A stretch of DNA of 64,000 bases, taken from contig OX336389.2 in the NCBI GenBank assembly GCA_946902985.2, positions 787,586,979 through 787,650,978 on the forward strand, written 5' to 3'. The position numbers and the translations under genes were made by a program. The notes under the pieces were generated by a model. That model saw nothing but the letters and a program-made list of their open reading frames with translations, was not told the origin of the DNA and ran no database searches. Source of the stretch: Meconema thalassinum (taxonomy: Eukaryota; Arthropoda; Insecta; Orthoptera; Tettigoniidae). The stretch's first letter is position 1, and each line of letters starts with the position of its first letter. Shown here in pieces: positions 1-10,123 of this stretch.

Positions 1-159
1 ATTTTGACGAGTTACCCCATTGTTGTGAACAGTATTAGGCTCCTGAAGACATCATTCAAATTACTTATATTCCACAACTCGATTTTGGGTTTCGAATTGA
101 ACTTTAAAACTTGATTTTCTCCAAACTAATGAATTGTGGAATAACGCACTTTACACGCC

Positions 160-1180
160 CACCCGTCAATTTAGTTCAATTGTCCACATAACCTCAAGAT
201 GGCGGCTGTACGAAATATTTCACCGGCATCCTATATCTCTGAAACTATTACTGACATCATCCTCAAACTTTGTACGGTGATAAAAGGTACTACTTGACTT
301 TCAGCTATGAGACTTCCAAAAACTTATAAAGTACAAAACGTACATGGCGGCCAAGCGAAGGTGAAACATTTTAATAGATTTTTCTCGCGATTTAACCATC
401 TGAGCGCAGTGAAATATGGGACAGTAAATGTTTATACACATTGTAGCGAACTGGCATCTAATTTTGTTCCATTGTTCACATACAGTCAAGATGGCGGCTG
501 AGCACAATTTTAAAATGAAGTTTTAATTCTTGTGTATTAATCATGCGATCAAAGTGAACGTTTGAATAATGAACCTACACATAAATCGTCATCCAATAGT
601 ACATAACAACAGGCCTACATAAATTAAAATTCAACATGGCGACCAACCGAAATATTTAGACGGTTCTCAATGTCTATTGATCTATGATAGCAATCAAATT
701 GAATTTTCTTAATGTTGATAGAGGCTATGAACATACGTTCACCTACGGGATTTTCAATAACCTGGTGAGCACAAATCCAACATGGCGGCGACGCGAAATC
801 TAAATAATGTATTAAATGGACGTTTCTCGTGATTTAACCATCCGAACGCAGTGAAACTTGGTGCGGTAAATGCTTATACAAATTTTAATCCACTGGCATC
901 TAATTTATTTCTATTTTGTTCATAACCACAAGAAGGCTGCTGTGCGAGATTTTAAAATCAGATTTTCATTTCTTGCGTCCTAATCATACTATTGAATTTT
1001 GAATATTACACCTATACAATAATCTTCATGTAAGAGTACCTAACTCTAAGACCTACATATATAAACATCCAACATGGCGATCATCCACAATTTTAGACGG
1101 TTCTCAATATCGACGAAACTATTACAGCAATCAAACTGAAATTTTGTATGTTGATAGAGGTAATTAATATACTGTAAGTA
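160..1180. repeat. Imperfect tandem repeat, about 442-bp unit
   Basis: The stretch from about 386 (the motif starting CGCGATTTAACCATC) recurs from about 828 in the same order with many substitutions, giving a period near 442 bp. A partial further unit precedes it from about 160. Each unit holds two ATGGCGGC/ATGGCGAC-type motifs (for example near 199, 344, 492, 635, 781, 1074), followed by AAATATTT or ATTTTAAAAT. The short open frames in both directions at 301-507 have no family signature and I treat them as chance. Confidence 0.75.
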
Positions 1181-1920
1181 GGATATATGAAAATAGGCTG
1201 TATAGATCTTCACGGAACTACTTGTTTGTTGTTGTAGTTAATTCATTTTAGGTACTTGGGACATCTTATGGATTTTAAGGATGATTTTGACATCTTAATC
1301 ATCAGTTTCATGTAGTTGTCTATGTGTTGCATTTGTTTGATTAATTGTGTTCTTGTAGTGAATGTACTATTGGGCGTAACTGCGATTTTTCGCCAAGGAT
1401 TAAGGTAGGTTCTCTGGATTTTGAAACAGGCATTCTTCTGGACAGAATGTGAATACCCCGGGGACAAAACGCACTCAGGATTGCCACTGACGGTGCTGGG
1501 ATTCAAACTTTGTATTCCAGAATTCCAAATCCCTCGTCAGTCATGTTGTGCGATTTAACAAGGAATGCTATGGTTCAAATTACGGTAACATATTTGTTTC
1601 AGCGGCATCCTTGAAATTGTGCAAGTTAGTATTGATTTTCTTTTTTCGGCTTTCCTAAAAACAACTCAAAGCGTTATCAGGTTAGTTTAGTGGTAAACGT
1701 GATTCTTATTTTATTATTATCTTTTAAATTGGGATGTGTTTACATTTTTTTGTCTGGGGAATGTGCGGGGGTTAATTAAAGATTGATTATGTTTAAAGAA
1801 ACTTACATTTTATCTTCAACATAACTTCTGCCATCAAGATTAAATATTGTTACAACTAACATTTACAAACCTGATAATTGAGATTAATTTTCAATTACTA
1901 CTGGTAACTAATCTTTACTA
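1181..1920. other. Unassigned AT-rich DNA
   Basis: I see no coding family, RNA gene or clear repeat here. The 87-codon minus-strand frame at 1243-1506 has no recognisable motif. Confidence 0.5.
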
Positions 1921-2213
1921 CCGGACAAGGTGGCAAAGAGCGTAACGTGCTAACTTGTGCTTCGCTGGCAAATCCCACCTCTGCTGTCCTGAATTAATTT
2001 TCTTGATTTCCCATTTTCAGCACAAGGCAAATGCCGGGACGGTGCCTTTCAACAGGCTCACGACTGACTTCCTTCGTAAATCCCTTCCTTGACCCTGCCT
2101 TTTTAGACTCAAGTTATCGATCACCTGGGCGATCGGCCTGTCACCATCCCCAATTGTATCTGCTAACAAAATGTGATCAGCCATCCTTGCGACGGTAAAG
2201 GACTGATCTCTAG
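1921..2213 (+). repeat. Decayed SINE fragment
   Basis: The segment at about 2005-2110 (TTTCCCATTTTCAGC, then CAAATGCCGGGACGGTGCC, then a block ending CCCTTCCTTGACC) matches in order the 3' body of the SINE at 8225-8705 read on its minus strand. The tRNA-like head is not recognisable, so this is a worn or 5'-truncated copy. The sequence from 2111 to 2213 is unassigned flank up to the transposon end at 2217. Confidence 0.55.
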
Positions 2214-2216
2214 TAG

Positions 2217-2822
2217 TAGCCCAGTCATATGGTAGTTTTGACCAAAAAAAATTAGGGTAGAAGGTTTCTCGACGGATTCTTATGTTTTTCGGTGTGCTGA
2301 ATCCGAATCTGAAGTTTGCCAACAAAAAAAATGACGGCTTCACAGTGAAAATCGCAAAAAATCCTAAAAATTTCGGATTTTTTTCACAAAATCGCTTATA
2401 AGTTAAAAAATATGCAACCTAGTGAATTTCTCATTATTTACAAAATTAAAGTAGACAAAATTTCTTTCAAAATGCACTGGGCACTTTAAGTTTTTGAGTG
2501 CAGGGTATCGCCGCTAGAGCGCGCTGAAAAAGAGCGACGTTTTGGCACTTAGGCAAAAACGAGAGAAACTCAGCCCTAACTAGCCCCAGACACTTTCTAA
2601 TCGTGTTTCCTCCATTAATACGTGTTTTATTCATGTTCTATGGTGGTATCATGACTGAAAGTTCGTTGGAAAAAAATTGATAAATTAATATATTCAAGTT
2701 AAGTCATCTGTACTTATCCACCTAATGGTAAAGTGTGAAAGTGATGAGGTGAGTAATGTAAAACAGTTTTTGTGATTTTCACTCAACATCTCACCATGTC
2801 ACACATATCTCACACATTCCTA
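2217..2822. repeat. Left inverted terminal repeat of the 2217-5679 element
   Basis: This segment is the inverse of 5058-5679. Shared landmarks include the AGCGCGCT motif near 2518, the run CACGTGTT-like CGTGTTTTATTCATG near 2622, and CATCTCACCATGTCACAC near 2787. The last shared bases are CACATTCCTA at about 2813-2822. Confidence 0.8.
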
Positions 2823-3109
2823 AAGAGATATATTTAATATATTGATAGTGTGAAACCGGAGTCGTTTCCTCTTTGTGTGAAATGTTCACCCTCAAGCCCT
2901 CAATAGGAAGGGTCCCTTTTTTGCCGACACATCTGTCCTTGACAGGTCCCCCTACATGCCTCCGGCCAACTCCTCTGCCATTCGGGTTTAGTTTAGTTTG
3001 CTCTCTCCTCCTCGTGGGACTGCTAAGCGTTCTTCTTGGGATTTCTGCCGTTCGTTCAGTGTTTTCAAGTGAACTAATGTTAATATTAGTGAATATGTGA
3101 GGGACGAAA
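2823..3109. other. Non-coding interior of the 2217-5679 element
   Basis: No domain is visible. The 75-codon frame at 2873-3100 is hydrophobic and Pro/Leu-rich but has no family signature. The stretch probably holds the promoter and 5' leader of the broken nuclease-like gene that follows; this is inferred from position only. Confidence 0.4.
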
Positions 3110-4107
3110 ATGTTGCGTCGTGAATGTGCAATTTGTGAGGAGCCTCTGGATGATCAAACTCGAACTTTCTTTCAAACGACAAGAACAAGAGTAGATTCAC
3201 AGAGCTCCTCTGAGTGAGGCAGGGATTGAATCACGACACGCCATTGAGGATGCTGATGCCCTGATCATAAGAACGGCTCAATCCATAGCTTACACGCATG
3301 GCACAGTTGCAGTGGTGGGAGAAGATGTTGACCTTCTCGTCATCATGATAGGCATCCGCACTTCTCCTAACGTGTTCTTCCTGAAACCAGGAAAAGGAAA
3401 AGTACCACTGACGCTATATAGCCCTGGCAGCTCGCTAGAGGAGCCCCTGAGCCATCATATTTTATTCCTCCACGCTGTCAGTGGTTGTGACTCCACATCC
3501 GCCATGTTCAACCAGAGTAAGACGAAATTCTTGAAGACCCTCAAGAAGAACCCAGATCTTGTAAACTACCATGAGCATTACATGGACCCACAGCACAAGT
3601 CGAGGAGCTAGTGAATGCTGGCGAAAAATTTCTAGTGGTCTTATATGGTGGTGACCACCATACCACTCGTCTAAAGAACTGAGGTACAAGCTGTACCTCA
3701 GTACAGCATATAAAGTCACCGGAAACATGGCCTCGATCCCTCCCACTGAAGCTGCAGCCCGTGAGCACTTTCTGCGAGTTTACCACCAGATCCAGCAGTG
3801 GCTGACAATCAGCTCAACCCAGAACAGTGGGGGTGGAAGTCATCGAGGAACGGCCTCACCCCCACGAGAACAGCTAAGGCCCCAGCTCCTGACAAGCTTC
3901 TCTGCAAGGTCTCTTGCAAATGCAAAGGCGACTCTCGAAGAACCTGCGGTTGTCGACGTGTGGGTCTATATTGCTCTAGGCTTTGTACCATCTGCGAGGG
4001 AAACTGTCTGAACCTTGACAACTCATGCGACATCGACAATGAAGGTGACCCTGATGACCCTTCTCCGGTTGAGTCACCACCTACAATCCTGGATACATCA
4101 GCACAAG

Positions 4108-4192
4108 GTAAATAGCATGTTTGTACACCACCTTATTCCAATGCGGTCTGCTTACTTCACCCTCTAATGTATTCGTACGATTTCTTTTTTAG
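4108..4192 (+). other. Probable 85-bp spliceosomal intron
   Basis: GTAAAT at the 5' side and a pyrimidine-rich run TTTCTTTTTTAG at the 3' side. Splicing would be phase 1 and would join the acidic DPDDPSPVES tail to a second, similar acidic exon. Inferred from sequence only. Confidence 0.55.
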
Positions 4193-4264
4193 AGTTGTCC
4201 GAGGATCCTGACGATTCCATCTCGGTCGAATCACCAACGACGATAGCGGAGACTTCAGCAGAAG
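4193..4264 (+). other. 72-bp symmetric exon, duplicate of the preceding acidic tail
   Basis: The exon is 24 codons, bounded by phase-1 junctions on both sides. It encodes a segment of the form EDPDDSISVESPTTIAETSA, clearly similar to the end of the upstream exon (DPDDPSPVESPPTILDTSA). This looks like an exon duplication together with part of its intron. Confidence 0.55.
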
Positions 4265-4371
4265 GTAAACTGCCTGTTTGTAATACACCCTATTTCACTG
4301 GGTTTCGAACAGTTTTCCAACTCGACACCTGAAAGTATTGTGGACAATAATTTGTACAATTCCTTTTCCAG
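4265..4371 (+). other. Probable 107-bp spliceosomal intron
   Basis: Starts GTAAAC and ends TCCTTTTCCAG, phase 1. The 5' part (GTAAACTGCCTGTTTGTAATACACCC) resembles the start of the upstream intron, in line with a duplicated exon-intron unit. Confidence 0.5.
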
Positions 4372-4544
4372 TGGAGTTACCGACCGGTAGCGATCAACCG
4401 GGACCTTCTGATCGGTAACCGGAGGCTGCTCCATCAAGGCCAAAAAGGAGGAAGCTCAATTAAAGAATTGAAATCAATTGTAATGTAATAATAGTTAATT
4501 GCAATTACATTCCTTTTCATTATATTCATTTAATTTAATTTTTA

Positions 4545-4558
4545 AATAAATAATAAAA
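4545..4558 (+). promoter_or_regulatory. Candidate polyadenylation signal of the nuclease-like gene
   Basis: AATAAATAATAAAA lies about 120 bp after the last in-frame stop (near 4420) and before the second inverted-repeat copy. Two overlapping AATAAA/AATAAA-like hexamers are present. Placement fits a transcript end, but this composition is common in AT-rich DNA. Confidence 0.4.
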
Positions 4559-4611
4559 CGGCTTGATTGGTCCTTTATGAATTCCTACGACTCCGTGGGC
4601 AATGTTTTTCA

Positions 4612-5057
4612 AGGGCTTCGTAATCTTGTAACCACCATAGAGCATGAATAAAACACGTATTCATGGAGGAAACATGATAAGAAAGCGTCTGGGGCTAGTT
4701 GGGCTGAGTTTCTCTCGTTTTTGCCTAAGTGCCAAAAAGTTGCACTTTTTCAGCGCGCTCTTGCGGCGGTGCCCTGCACTCAAAAATTAAAAGTGACCAG
4801 TGAATTTTGAAGGAAATGTTGGCTACTTTAATTTTGTAACTAATGAGAAATTCACTAGGAAGCATACTTTTCAACTTATAAGCAATTTTGTGAAAATAGT
4901 CCGAAATATTTAGTTTTTTCTGCTATCTTCACTTGAAGCCGTCATTTTTGTTGTTGGCAAACTTCAGATTCTGATTCAGCTCACCGATAAACATAAGAAT
5001 CCGTCGAGAAACCTTCTACCCTAATTTTTTTTGGTCAAGACTACCATTTGACTGGGC
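4612..5057. repeat. Extra internal copy of the transposon terminal repeat
   Basis: This 446-bp segment has the same orientation and order as 5230-5679 and ends in the same TGACTGGGCTA at 5047-5057. It is more diverged from the left end than 5058-5679 is. The element therefore has one left end and two right ends. Confidence 0.75.
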
Positions 5058-5679
5058 TATTAGGAATGTGTGAGATATGTGTGACATGGTGAGATGTTGA
5101 GTGAAAAATCACAAAAACTGTTTTACATTACTCACCTCATCACTTTCACACTTTACCATTAGGTGGATAAGTTCAGATGGACTTAACTTGAATATATTAA
5201 TTTATCAATTTTTTTTCCAACGAACTTTCAATCATGTTACCAGCATAGAACATGAATAAAACACGTATTAATGGAGGAAACACGAATAGAAAGTGTCTGG
5301 GGCTAGTTAGGGCTGAGTTTCTCTCGTTTTTGCCTAAGTGCCAAAACGCCGCTCTTTTTCAGCGCGCTCTAGCGGCGATACCCTGCACTCAAAAACTAAA
5401 AATGCCCAGTGCATTTTGAAAGAAATTTTGTCTACTTTAATTTTGTAAATAATGAGAAATTCACTAGGTTGCATATTTTTCATCTTATAAGCGATTTTGT
5501 GAAAAAAGTCCGAAATTTTTAGGATTTTTTGCGATTTTCACAGTGAAGCCGTCATTTTTTTTGTTGGCAAACTTCAGATTCGGATTCAGCACACCGAAAA
5601 ACATAAGAATCCGTCGAGAATCCTTCTACCCTATTTTTTTTTTGAAACAGGCACTTCTGAGCACCAAATGACTGGGCTA
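5058..5679. repeat. Right inverted terminal repeat of the 2217-5679 element
   Basis: Inverse of 2217-2822 over its whole length, beginning at TTAGGAATGTGTGAG next to the end of the internal copy and finishing TGACTGGGCTA at 5679, followed by TAG. Confidence 0.8.
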
Positions 5680-5682
5680 TAG

Positions 5683-6671
5683 GGTCCGTGGGTCAAGCTA
5701 AGCTGGGGCAATTAGCGATAAAAGAAACTAATCATTACTAACTCATGCCATTTTTGACATGTAAACATTATTGTTTAGTAAAAGGTAGACACTTGTAAAA
5801 ACAATCCAAAGCATGAACGATCGCCTAGCAACTACCCCAGTCAACACATCAGGATCAAAACAATCATACCGTGGATTACAGCCAGTGTCACCGCAGCGTA
5901 GTTGCTATGTCCTGGTCCTGGCAGCCCGGAGATCCCTGATCAAAGATATTATCCAATGGTGAGATTTTTTTCACGATTGGCGCTGTCAAACCAGTCATGA
6001 TCCACAGGCATAACTGGCAACTTTGCTCCGCAATGCCCATTTGAATTCGCCCGCAAAGCGATCTAATTGGCTAACTTCATCAGCTGATAAAATGAGACTG
6101 GCGTGAGATAATCGACTAATTTTCTTCTAATTACTTATCAACATCACAAATCCTCTTAAGCTCATACATCCGGTTCACGTTGTTTCCGACGACCTGTATA
6201 AACAGTATACCTGGTGGCTGTTTTCCTCGTACTTTCTACTTATAGGTGTCCCGCATACAATAATGTTGTATGGGAAGTCTAATAGCTGTTTTTCACAGGT
6301 ATAACACAGAACGAAAATAAATTACGTCAGAATGCAAAGAGACAAAAACCAGAGAGCCACTCGCTGTATGCTCCTCAGCGCTACCCGTCCAATGCTCCTC
6401 CTTTGTTTAAGCGCTTAATGCCTCGTATTTGGTACAACATCATGGCAGTTGCTGTCAACATATCGGCCTTGGCTTGAGTATTCAGCAACACAGTTTTAAT
6501 CTATGGAGAATCTGGTCGTAATGCAGTCGAAGCTCGCAGGCAGTGCATGTAAGAGTTTCCAAATATACGTCTGTCTTTAGTACACATACCTATATATCGC
6601 AGAACAGGGCTGCAAACAAGATCTAACGGAACGTCCAATGCACTTACCAGCAGGGCTATACACGTCAGCGG
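5683..6671. other. Unassigned DNA
   Basis: No coding family, RNA gene or repeat unit recognised on either strand between the transposon and the (AAT)n tract. Confidence 0.5.
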
Positions 6672-6708
6672 TAATTATAATAATAATAATTATAATAATA
6701 ATAATAAT
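6672..6708. repeat. (TAA)n microsatellite at the hAT-like insertion site
   Basis: A run of TAATAATAAT units with ATTATAAT interruptions. The last 8 bases, ATAATAAT, differ by one base from ATTATAAT just outside the matching inverted end at 50273-50280. Confidence 0.85.
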
Positions 6709-6745
6709 TAGGGCTCGGATTCTTAGGTGCACAAAATCGAGATTT
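6709..6745 (-). mobile_element. Short end of a hAT-like element (3' end, split)
   Basis: TAGGGCTCGGAT at 6709-6720 is the exact inverse of ATCCGAGCCCTA at 50261-50272. Ends of the form YAGGG plus an 8-bp duplication are typical of hAT transposons. Only about 37 bp remain here before the (TTG)n tail of the RTE LINE, which inserted close to this end. The other part lies at 49366-50272. Confidence 0.55.
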
Positions 6746-6978
6746 TTGTTGTTGTTGTTTGAGTCTTCAGTCTTTTGACTGGTTTGATGCAGCAGTCCAC
6801 ACCTCCCTGTCCTGAGCTAATCGTTTCATCTCTACATAGCTACCACACCCTACATCCGAGGCAATCTGTTTAACATATTCTAACCTTGGTCTACCCCTAC
6901 AGTTCTTGTCCTCGACCCATCATTCCATTACTAAGCTTGCTATTCCTGGGTGTCTTAGTATGTGTCCTACCAACCTAT
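6746..6978 (-). mobile_element. 3' end of an RTE-type LINE, split from 44603-47350
   Basis: Read on the minus strand this ends in an (AAC)n tail (plus strand TTGTTGTTGTTG at 6748-6759). It resumes exactly where the LINE at 44603 is cut: the flanks AACCTAT (to 6978) and CCTATCTCTTC (from 44603) overlap by CCTAT. A tail of short trinucleotide repeats instead of poly-A fits RTE elements. Confidence 0.7.
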
Positions 6979-7155
6979 AGTAGGAAATATAGAGCGGTTC
7001 TGGGACAGGGGCTAATGCGCAAGATGGCCGCCGCGCGCAACCAACCCTATGTTATTCTTATAGAGGGACAGTCATTGCTGGGCCAGGGGCTAATGCGAAA
7101 GATGGCCGCCACGCGCAACTGCACTCTTAAATAGAGGGCTTTTCAAATCATTATT
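6979..7155. repeat. Left terminal inverted repeat of the palindromic element
   Basis: Inverse of 44427-44602 with about a dozen differences. It contains two related subunits of about 75 bp, each with the phrase CAGGGGCTAATGCG, then AAGATGGCCGCC and CGCGCAAC (near 7007 and 7085). The short reading frames here are chance. Confidence 0.85.
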
Positions 7156-7243
7156 GATGTTTAACATCTTTCCGCTCGGTTGCTGGATAGTTTTGTGGGA
7201 GTGATTTTGAAAATTGGGGACGGAAGTGGATCGGAACGATCGA

Positions 7244-7520
7244 GCTGGCAGTGGTGGATCGAACGGAAGTATGCACTGCCCACTCGATCGATCGAACGGA
7301 AGTGTACTAGCTGGCAGTGGTGGAAAACGGAAGTATGCACTGCCCGCTCGATCAATCGAACGGAAGTGTACTAACTGGCAGTGGTGGAAAAAGGAAGTAT
7401 GCACTGCCCGCCCGATCGATCGAATGGAAGTGTACTAGCTGGCAGTGGTGGAAAACGGAAGTATGCACTGCCCGCTCGATCGATCGATCCAGTGGGCAGT
7501 GGTAAGACCCAGCTGGCAGT
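7244..7520. repeat. Minisatellite, 64-66 bp unit, four copies
   Basis: CTGGCAGTGGTGG recurs at about 7245, 7311, 7375 and 7439. Each unit contains GGAAGTATGCACTGCC and a CGATCGATCGA palindrome. Overlapping frames on both strands here are by-products of the repeat. Confidence 0.9.
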
Positions 7521-8027
7521 GGTACGAGAAACATAGAGCGCGCGGTGTAGGAAATTGATACCATCACGTACTCTCGGCCATGTGGAATGTATATGACATA
7601 CTGAACGGAAAACGCTCATGCGAACTCTGGTGTCAAGTGATTGAAACAAATGACATGGTACATGTTCGAAGTCTTCGTATTAGTATTTAAATGGTAAAAT
7701 GTCTTAATATCAAACATTGTAAGTAGTCGGCATTGCCGGTATTATGTTTTTGCACAATGGCTATTCAAATATTAACACACATAACGGTAATGCAGTCATC
7801 AATATAATATAATCGTTGTGGTTACACGAGAATTGAGCAAGCCTTCATGAACTATTACTGAATACATTCTCTTTACTTACAAGAGGGCCTATTCATAAGG
7901 CATTTTAAACTCAATTTCACGCAGGAACATTATTGAAACAAGCAAAATATAAATGAAACTTAATTCCGTAAAGCAGTATTATTGTAACGTGGAAAGAAGG
8001 CACCATCTTGTGCACAAACTTTGCGTA

Positions 8028-8110
8028 GTCGAAATAGCCGTGGGGTTGGTGCTTATGACTGTGAATCTAGAGAACTTGGGTTCGAATCCCGGGCGGTGTA
8101 GATATTTTTG
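8028..8110 (+). repeat. tRNA-derived SINE head
   Basis: The segment has a B-box-like GGTTCGAATCC at about 8079-8089 and a looser A-box-like GTGGGGTTGGTGC near 8040. It does not fold to a complete tRNA by eye, so I call it a SINE head rather than a tRNA gene. Confidence 0.45.
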
Positions 8111-8224
8111 CTCCCAGATTATCATTTTAAAAGATATTTATCATATAAATATGACTCATTTTAACAGAATCCATATGAAATTACGTGTTGGTCTGTGAGT
8201 GAAGAGGATCTGTTTATTCTTTCT

Positions 8225-8712
8225 TTCTTAGTCGTTTACCCTCCAGGTTGGTGGAACCCACGGACTCAGCGAGGGAACTCACCACTACCGCCTCTACGGG
8301 CAGTGTCCTAGAGCTGGGAACATCTAATCGGAGTGGATACAACTGGTGAGGTGTGATTGGCACCTAGCCCAGGCGGCCGCACCTGCAAAGCGAACAGGGG
8401 CCTCATGAGGGAAGGTAATGGATGGTCAGGATGGATAGGCAAGGAAGAGGGAAGGAGGCGGCCGTGGCCTTGAAGAAGGTACCATCCCGGCATTTGCCCG
8501 AAGACGAAGTGGGAAACCACGGAAAACCACTTCGAGGATGGCTGAGGTGGGAATTGAACCCCCTCTACTCATTTGGAACACCCGAGGCTGAGTAGACCCC
8601 GTTCTAGTCCTCATACCACTTTTCAAATTTCGTGGCAGAGCCGGGAATCGAAACCAGGACCTCCGGGGCGGCAGCTAACCATGCTGACCGCTACGCTACG
8701 GAGGCGACCTTC
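8225..8712 (-). mobile_element. tRNA-derived SINE, about 490 bp
   Basis: On the minus strand it starts CGCCTCCGTAGCGTAGCGG and has a tRNA-like head with A-box TAGCGTAGCGGTCAGCATGG and B-box GGTTTCGATTCC (plus strand 8646-8657). A long body follows, containing TTCGGGCAAATGCCGGGAT (plus strand near 8485). The same body appears in decayed form near 2005-2110. The frames at 8308-8794 are shadows of this element. Confidence 0.7.
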
Positions 8713-8989
8713 TGTTTATAAGGAATTTAAGGTTATGAGCGGTGTCGCGTCTATTAATATAGTTGATCCATACCGTATTCTTTATTTAGGCTAGTGCTGG
8801 TGGAAGCTACATCATCTAATAAAATGAGTTCCGTATTATAAACTACAATATCTGTAAAACACTCCCTTTTACAATAGATTAATATTTGTGCCAATAATAG
8901 TATAAAATACCGGTGTATCAACAATTTCACGTGAGGTTTCTTCTATGTCAGATGTTACACATCATATGCGACTACTGTAAGACTCGTAT

Positions 8990-9130
8990 TTTTTATTATT
9001 AACTATAAATTATTTATTAATTATTTATCTATTATTAAATGTTTTTTGTTTATAATTTTAAATAATTTTTAGTTTTATTTCTTTATTTTAATATTTTATT
9101 TTTATTTTTTATTGTGTCAAAGCACTAACC
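8990..9130. repeat. AT-rich subterminal block, left arm
   Basis: Inverse of about 44285-44426. Shared landmarks are TATTAACTATAAATTA and TTATTGTGTCAAAGCACTAA. Confidence 0.75.
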
Positions 9131-9560
9131 TACAAGGTCATATACCTAACCTAACCTAACTTAACCTAACCTAACCTAACTTCACCAAACCTAACCTAAC
9201 ATAACTTTACCTAACCTAATTTTACCTAACCTCAGTTCACCTAACCTAACTTTACATAATCTAACCTAACCTAACCTAACCTAAATTTGCCTAACCTCAT
9301 GTCACCTAACCTAACTTTACATAATCTAACCTAACCTAACCTAACCCACTGAAACCTCGTTTAAAGATTTAAATTAATGCATGTAAGATTTTCTATTTTT
9401 ACATTTTAGATTTTTGATTTTTCGAAAACAGTAAACTACAAGGTCACATACCTAACCTCAGTTCACTAAATATGTCCCTACATAACTTAACAAACCTCAC
9501 CTAACCTAACCTCACCTAACATCACCTAACCAAACATGTCCTCACCTAACTTTACCTAAC
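9131..9560. repeat. (CCTAA)n telomere-type repeats, left arm
   Basis: Runs of CCTAACCTAACCTAAC broken by CTTTAC and TCAGTTCAC pieces, in two blocks (9146-9345 and 9451-9560). The C-rich strand is on the plus strand on this left side and the G-rich TTAGG strand on the right side (43690-44280). That is the polarity of real telomeres relative to the element. TTAGG is the usual insect telomere motif; degenerate copies are also common inside insect chromosomes. Confidence 0.85.
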
Positions 9561-10123
9561 CGCAGTTCACCAAACATGTCCTTATTTTGTTGTTTACACA
9601 TTTAACAATTTCACAATTTCTCATTTACAGTTTTAAAAAGTCAGTTTAAAGTTTTCGAATTTCATGATATAGAAACATGGGTTTTCCAATTTGTTGTTTA
9701 CACATTTGTCAATTTTACAATTTCACATTTACAGTTTTTAAAATTTCAGTTTAATGTTTTTCAATTTTGTCAATATGGAAACATGGATTTTCCAATCTGT
9801 GTTTTACATGTGTTTCATTTAGTCCATGTACAAAGTTCATTTTGCATTAGGAGTGGGGAAAGGTGGGTAGTTATTAAAAATGTACAAGCAGTGTCCATAC
9901 AATATTTTTAAATTTTAAATACATGTACAATATTTACACATAATACATTTTTTAAAATATTTTTAATTGTTATAAATTGTACAGTTGGTTTTATTTGTTG
10001 TAGTTTTTTTCTTTATTTTTGAGTATATATACCATTTTTTCTTTTTATTCGTTGCTTGATTGGTGTTTTATTTAAATTGTTTGGTTTATGTATTTGCTAC
10101 ATGTAGGTAATGCATGTTCCTAT
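9561..10123. other. Non-coding subterminal DNA, left arm
   Basis: Inverse of about 43150-43690. It contains two related blocks with TTTCACAATTT...ACAGTTTT...AAAGTTTTC near 9605 and 9710 and a TATATATAC-rich stretch before the polymerase 3' end. No gene seen. Confidence 0.6.

Larger units (their letters stand above)
3110..4425 (+). pseudogene. XPG-like nuclease / CXC-type transposon protein, deleted and frameshifted
   Basis: An ATG at 3110 opens a short start with CAICEEPL, a Cys-pair typical of the N-terminus of this family, but it stops near 3210. In-frame coding resumes directly after that stop with EDADALII and VVGEDVDLLVI (near 3320), then HAVSGCDSTSAMFN (near 3473). Those two motifs are the acidic signature of an XPG/FEN-like fold. 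After a stop at about 3611 the reading continues as EAAAREHFLRVYHQIQQWL (3748 on) and, in another frame, as a Cys-rich block CKCKGDSRRTCGCRR (near 3919) resembling a Tesmin/CXC domain. The middle of the protein between 3210 and 3215 is missing. The last part is spread over three exons divided by GT-AG introns. It cannot make a full protein. Confidence 0.65.
2217..5679. mobile_element. Academ-like DNA transposon with long inverted ends
   Basis: The element begins TAGCCCAGTCA and ends TGACTGGGCTA, with TAG immediately outside both ends (2214-2216 and 5680-5682), giving a possible 3-bp target duplication. About 600 bp at each end are inverted copies of each other. The inside carries remains of a gene with an XPG-type nuclease motif and a Cys-rich domain. 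Academ transposons are known for an XPG-like nuclease and 3-4 bp duplications, hence the name; a transposase core is not visible, so the superfamily is an inference. TAG is a short match and could be chance. Confidence 0.6.
7156..8989. other. 1.8-kb insertion in the left arm only
   Basis: The right arm runs directly from the terminal repeat into AT-rich sequence. The left arm is broken after AATCATTATT at 7155 and resumes at about 8990 (TTTTATTATTAACTATAAATTA). Between these are a minisatellite, a tRNA-like SINE head and a larger SINE in reverse. No gene is recognised in the remainder. Confidence 0.6.

Noticed and set aside
7244..7520. CRISPR-like array
   Set aside because: Units are tandem without unique spacers, and the window is eukaryotic.
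7090..7649. Many overlapping frames of 60-100 codons on both strands
   Set aside because: They follow the 64-66 bp minisatellite, whose sequence lacks stops in several frames; no protein family matches.
8028..8110. Possible tRNA gene
   Set aside because: B box is good but I cannot draw the acceptor and anticodon stems; a SINE head is more likely. The same holds for 26709, 51433, 62884 and 63677.
9131..9560. A true telomere or chromosome end
   Set aside because: Repeats are degenerate and continue into unique sequence on both sides, so they are internal.
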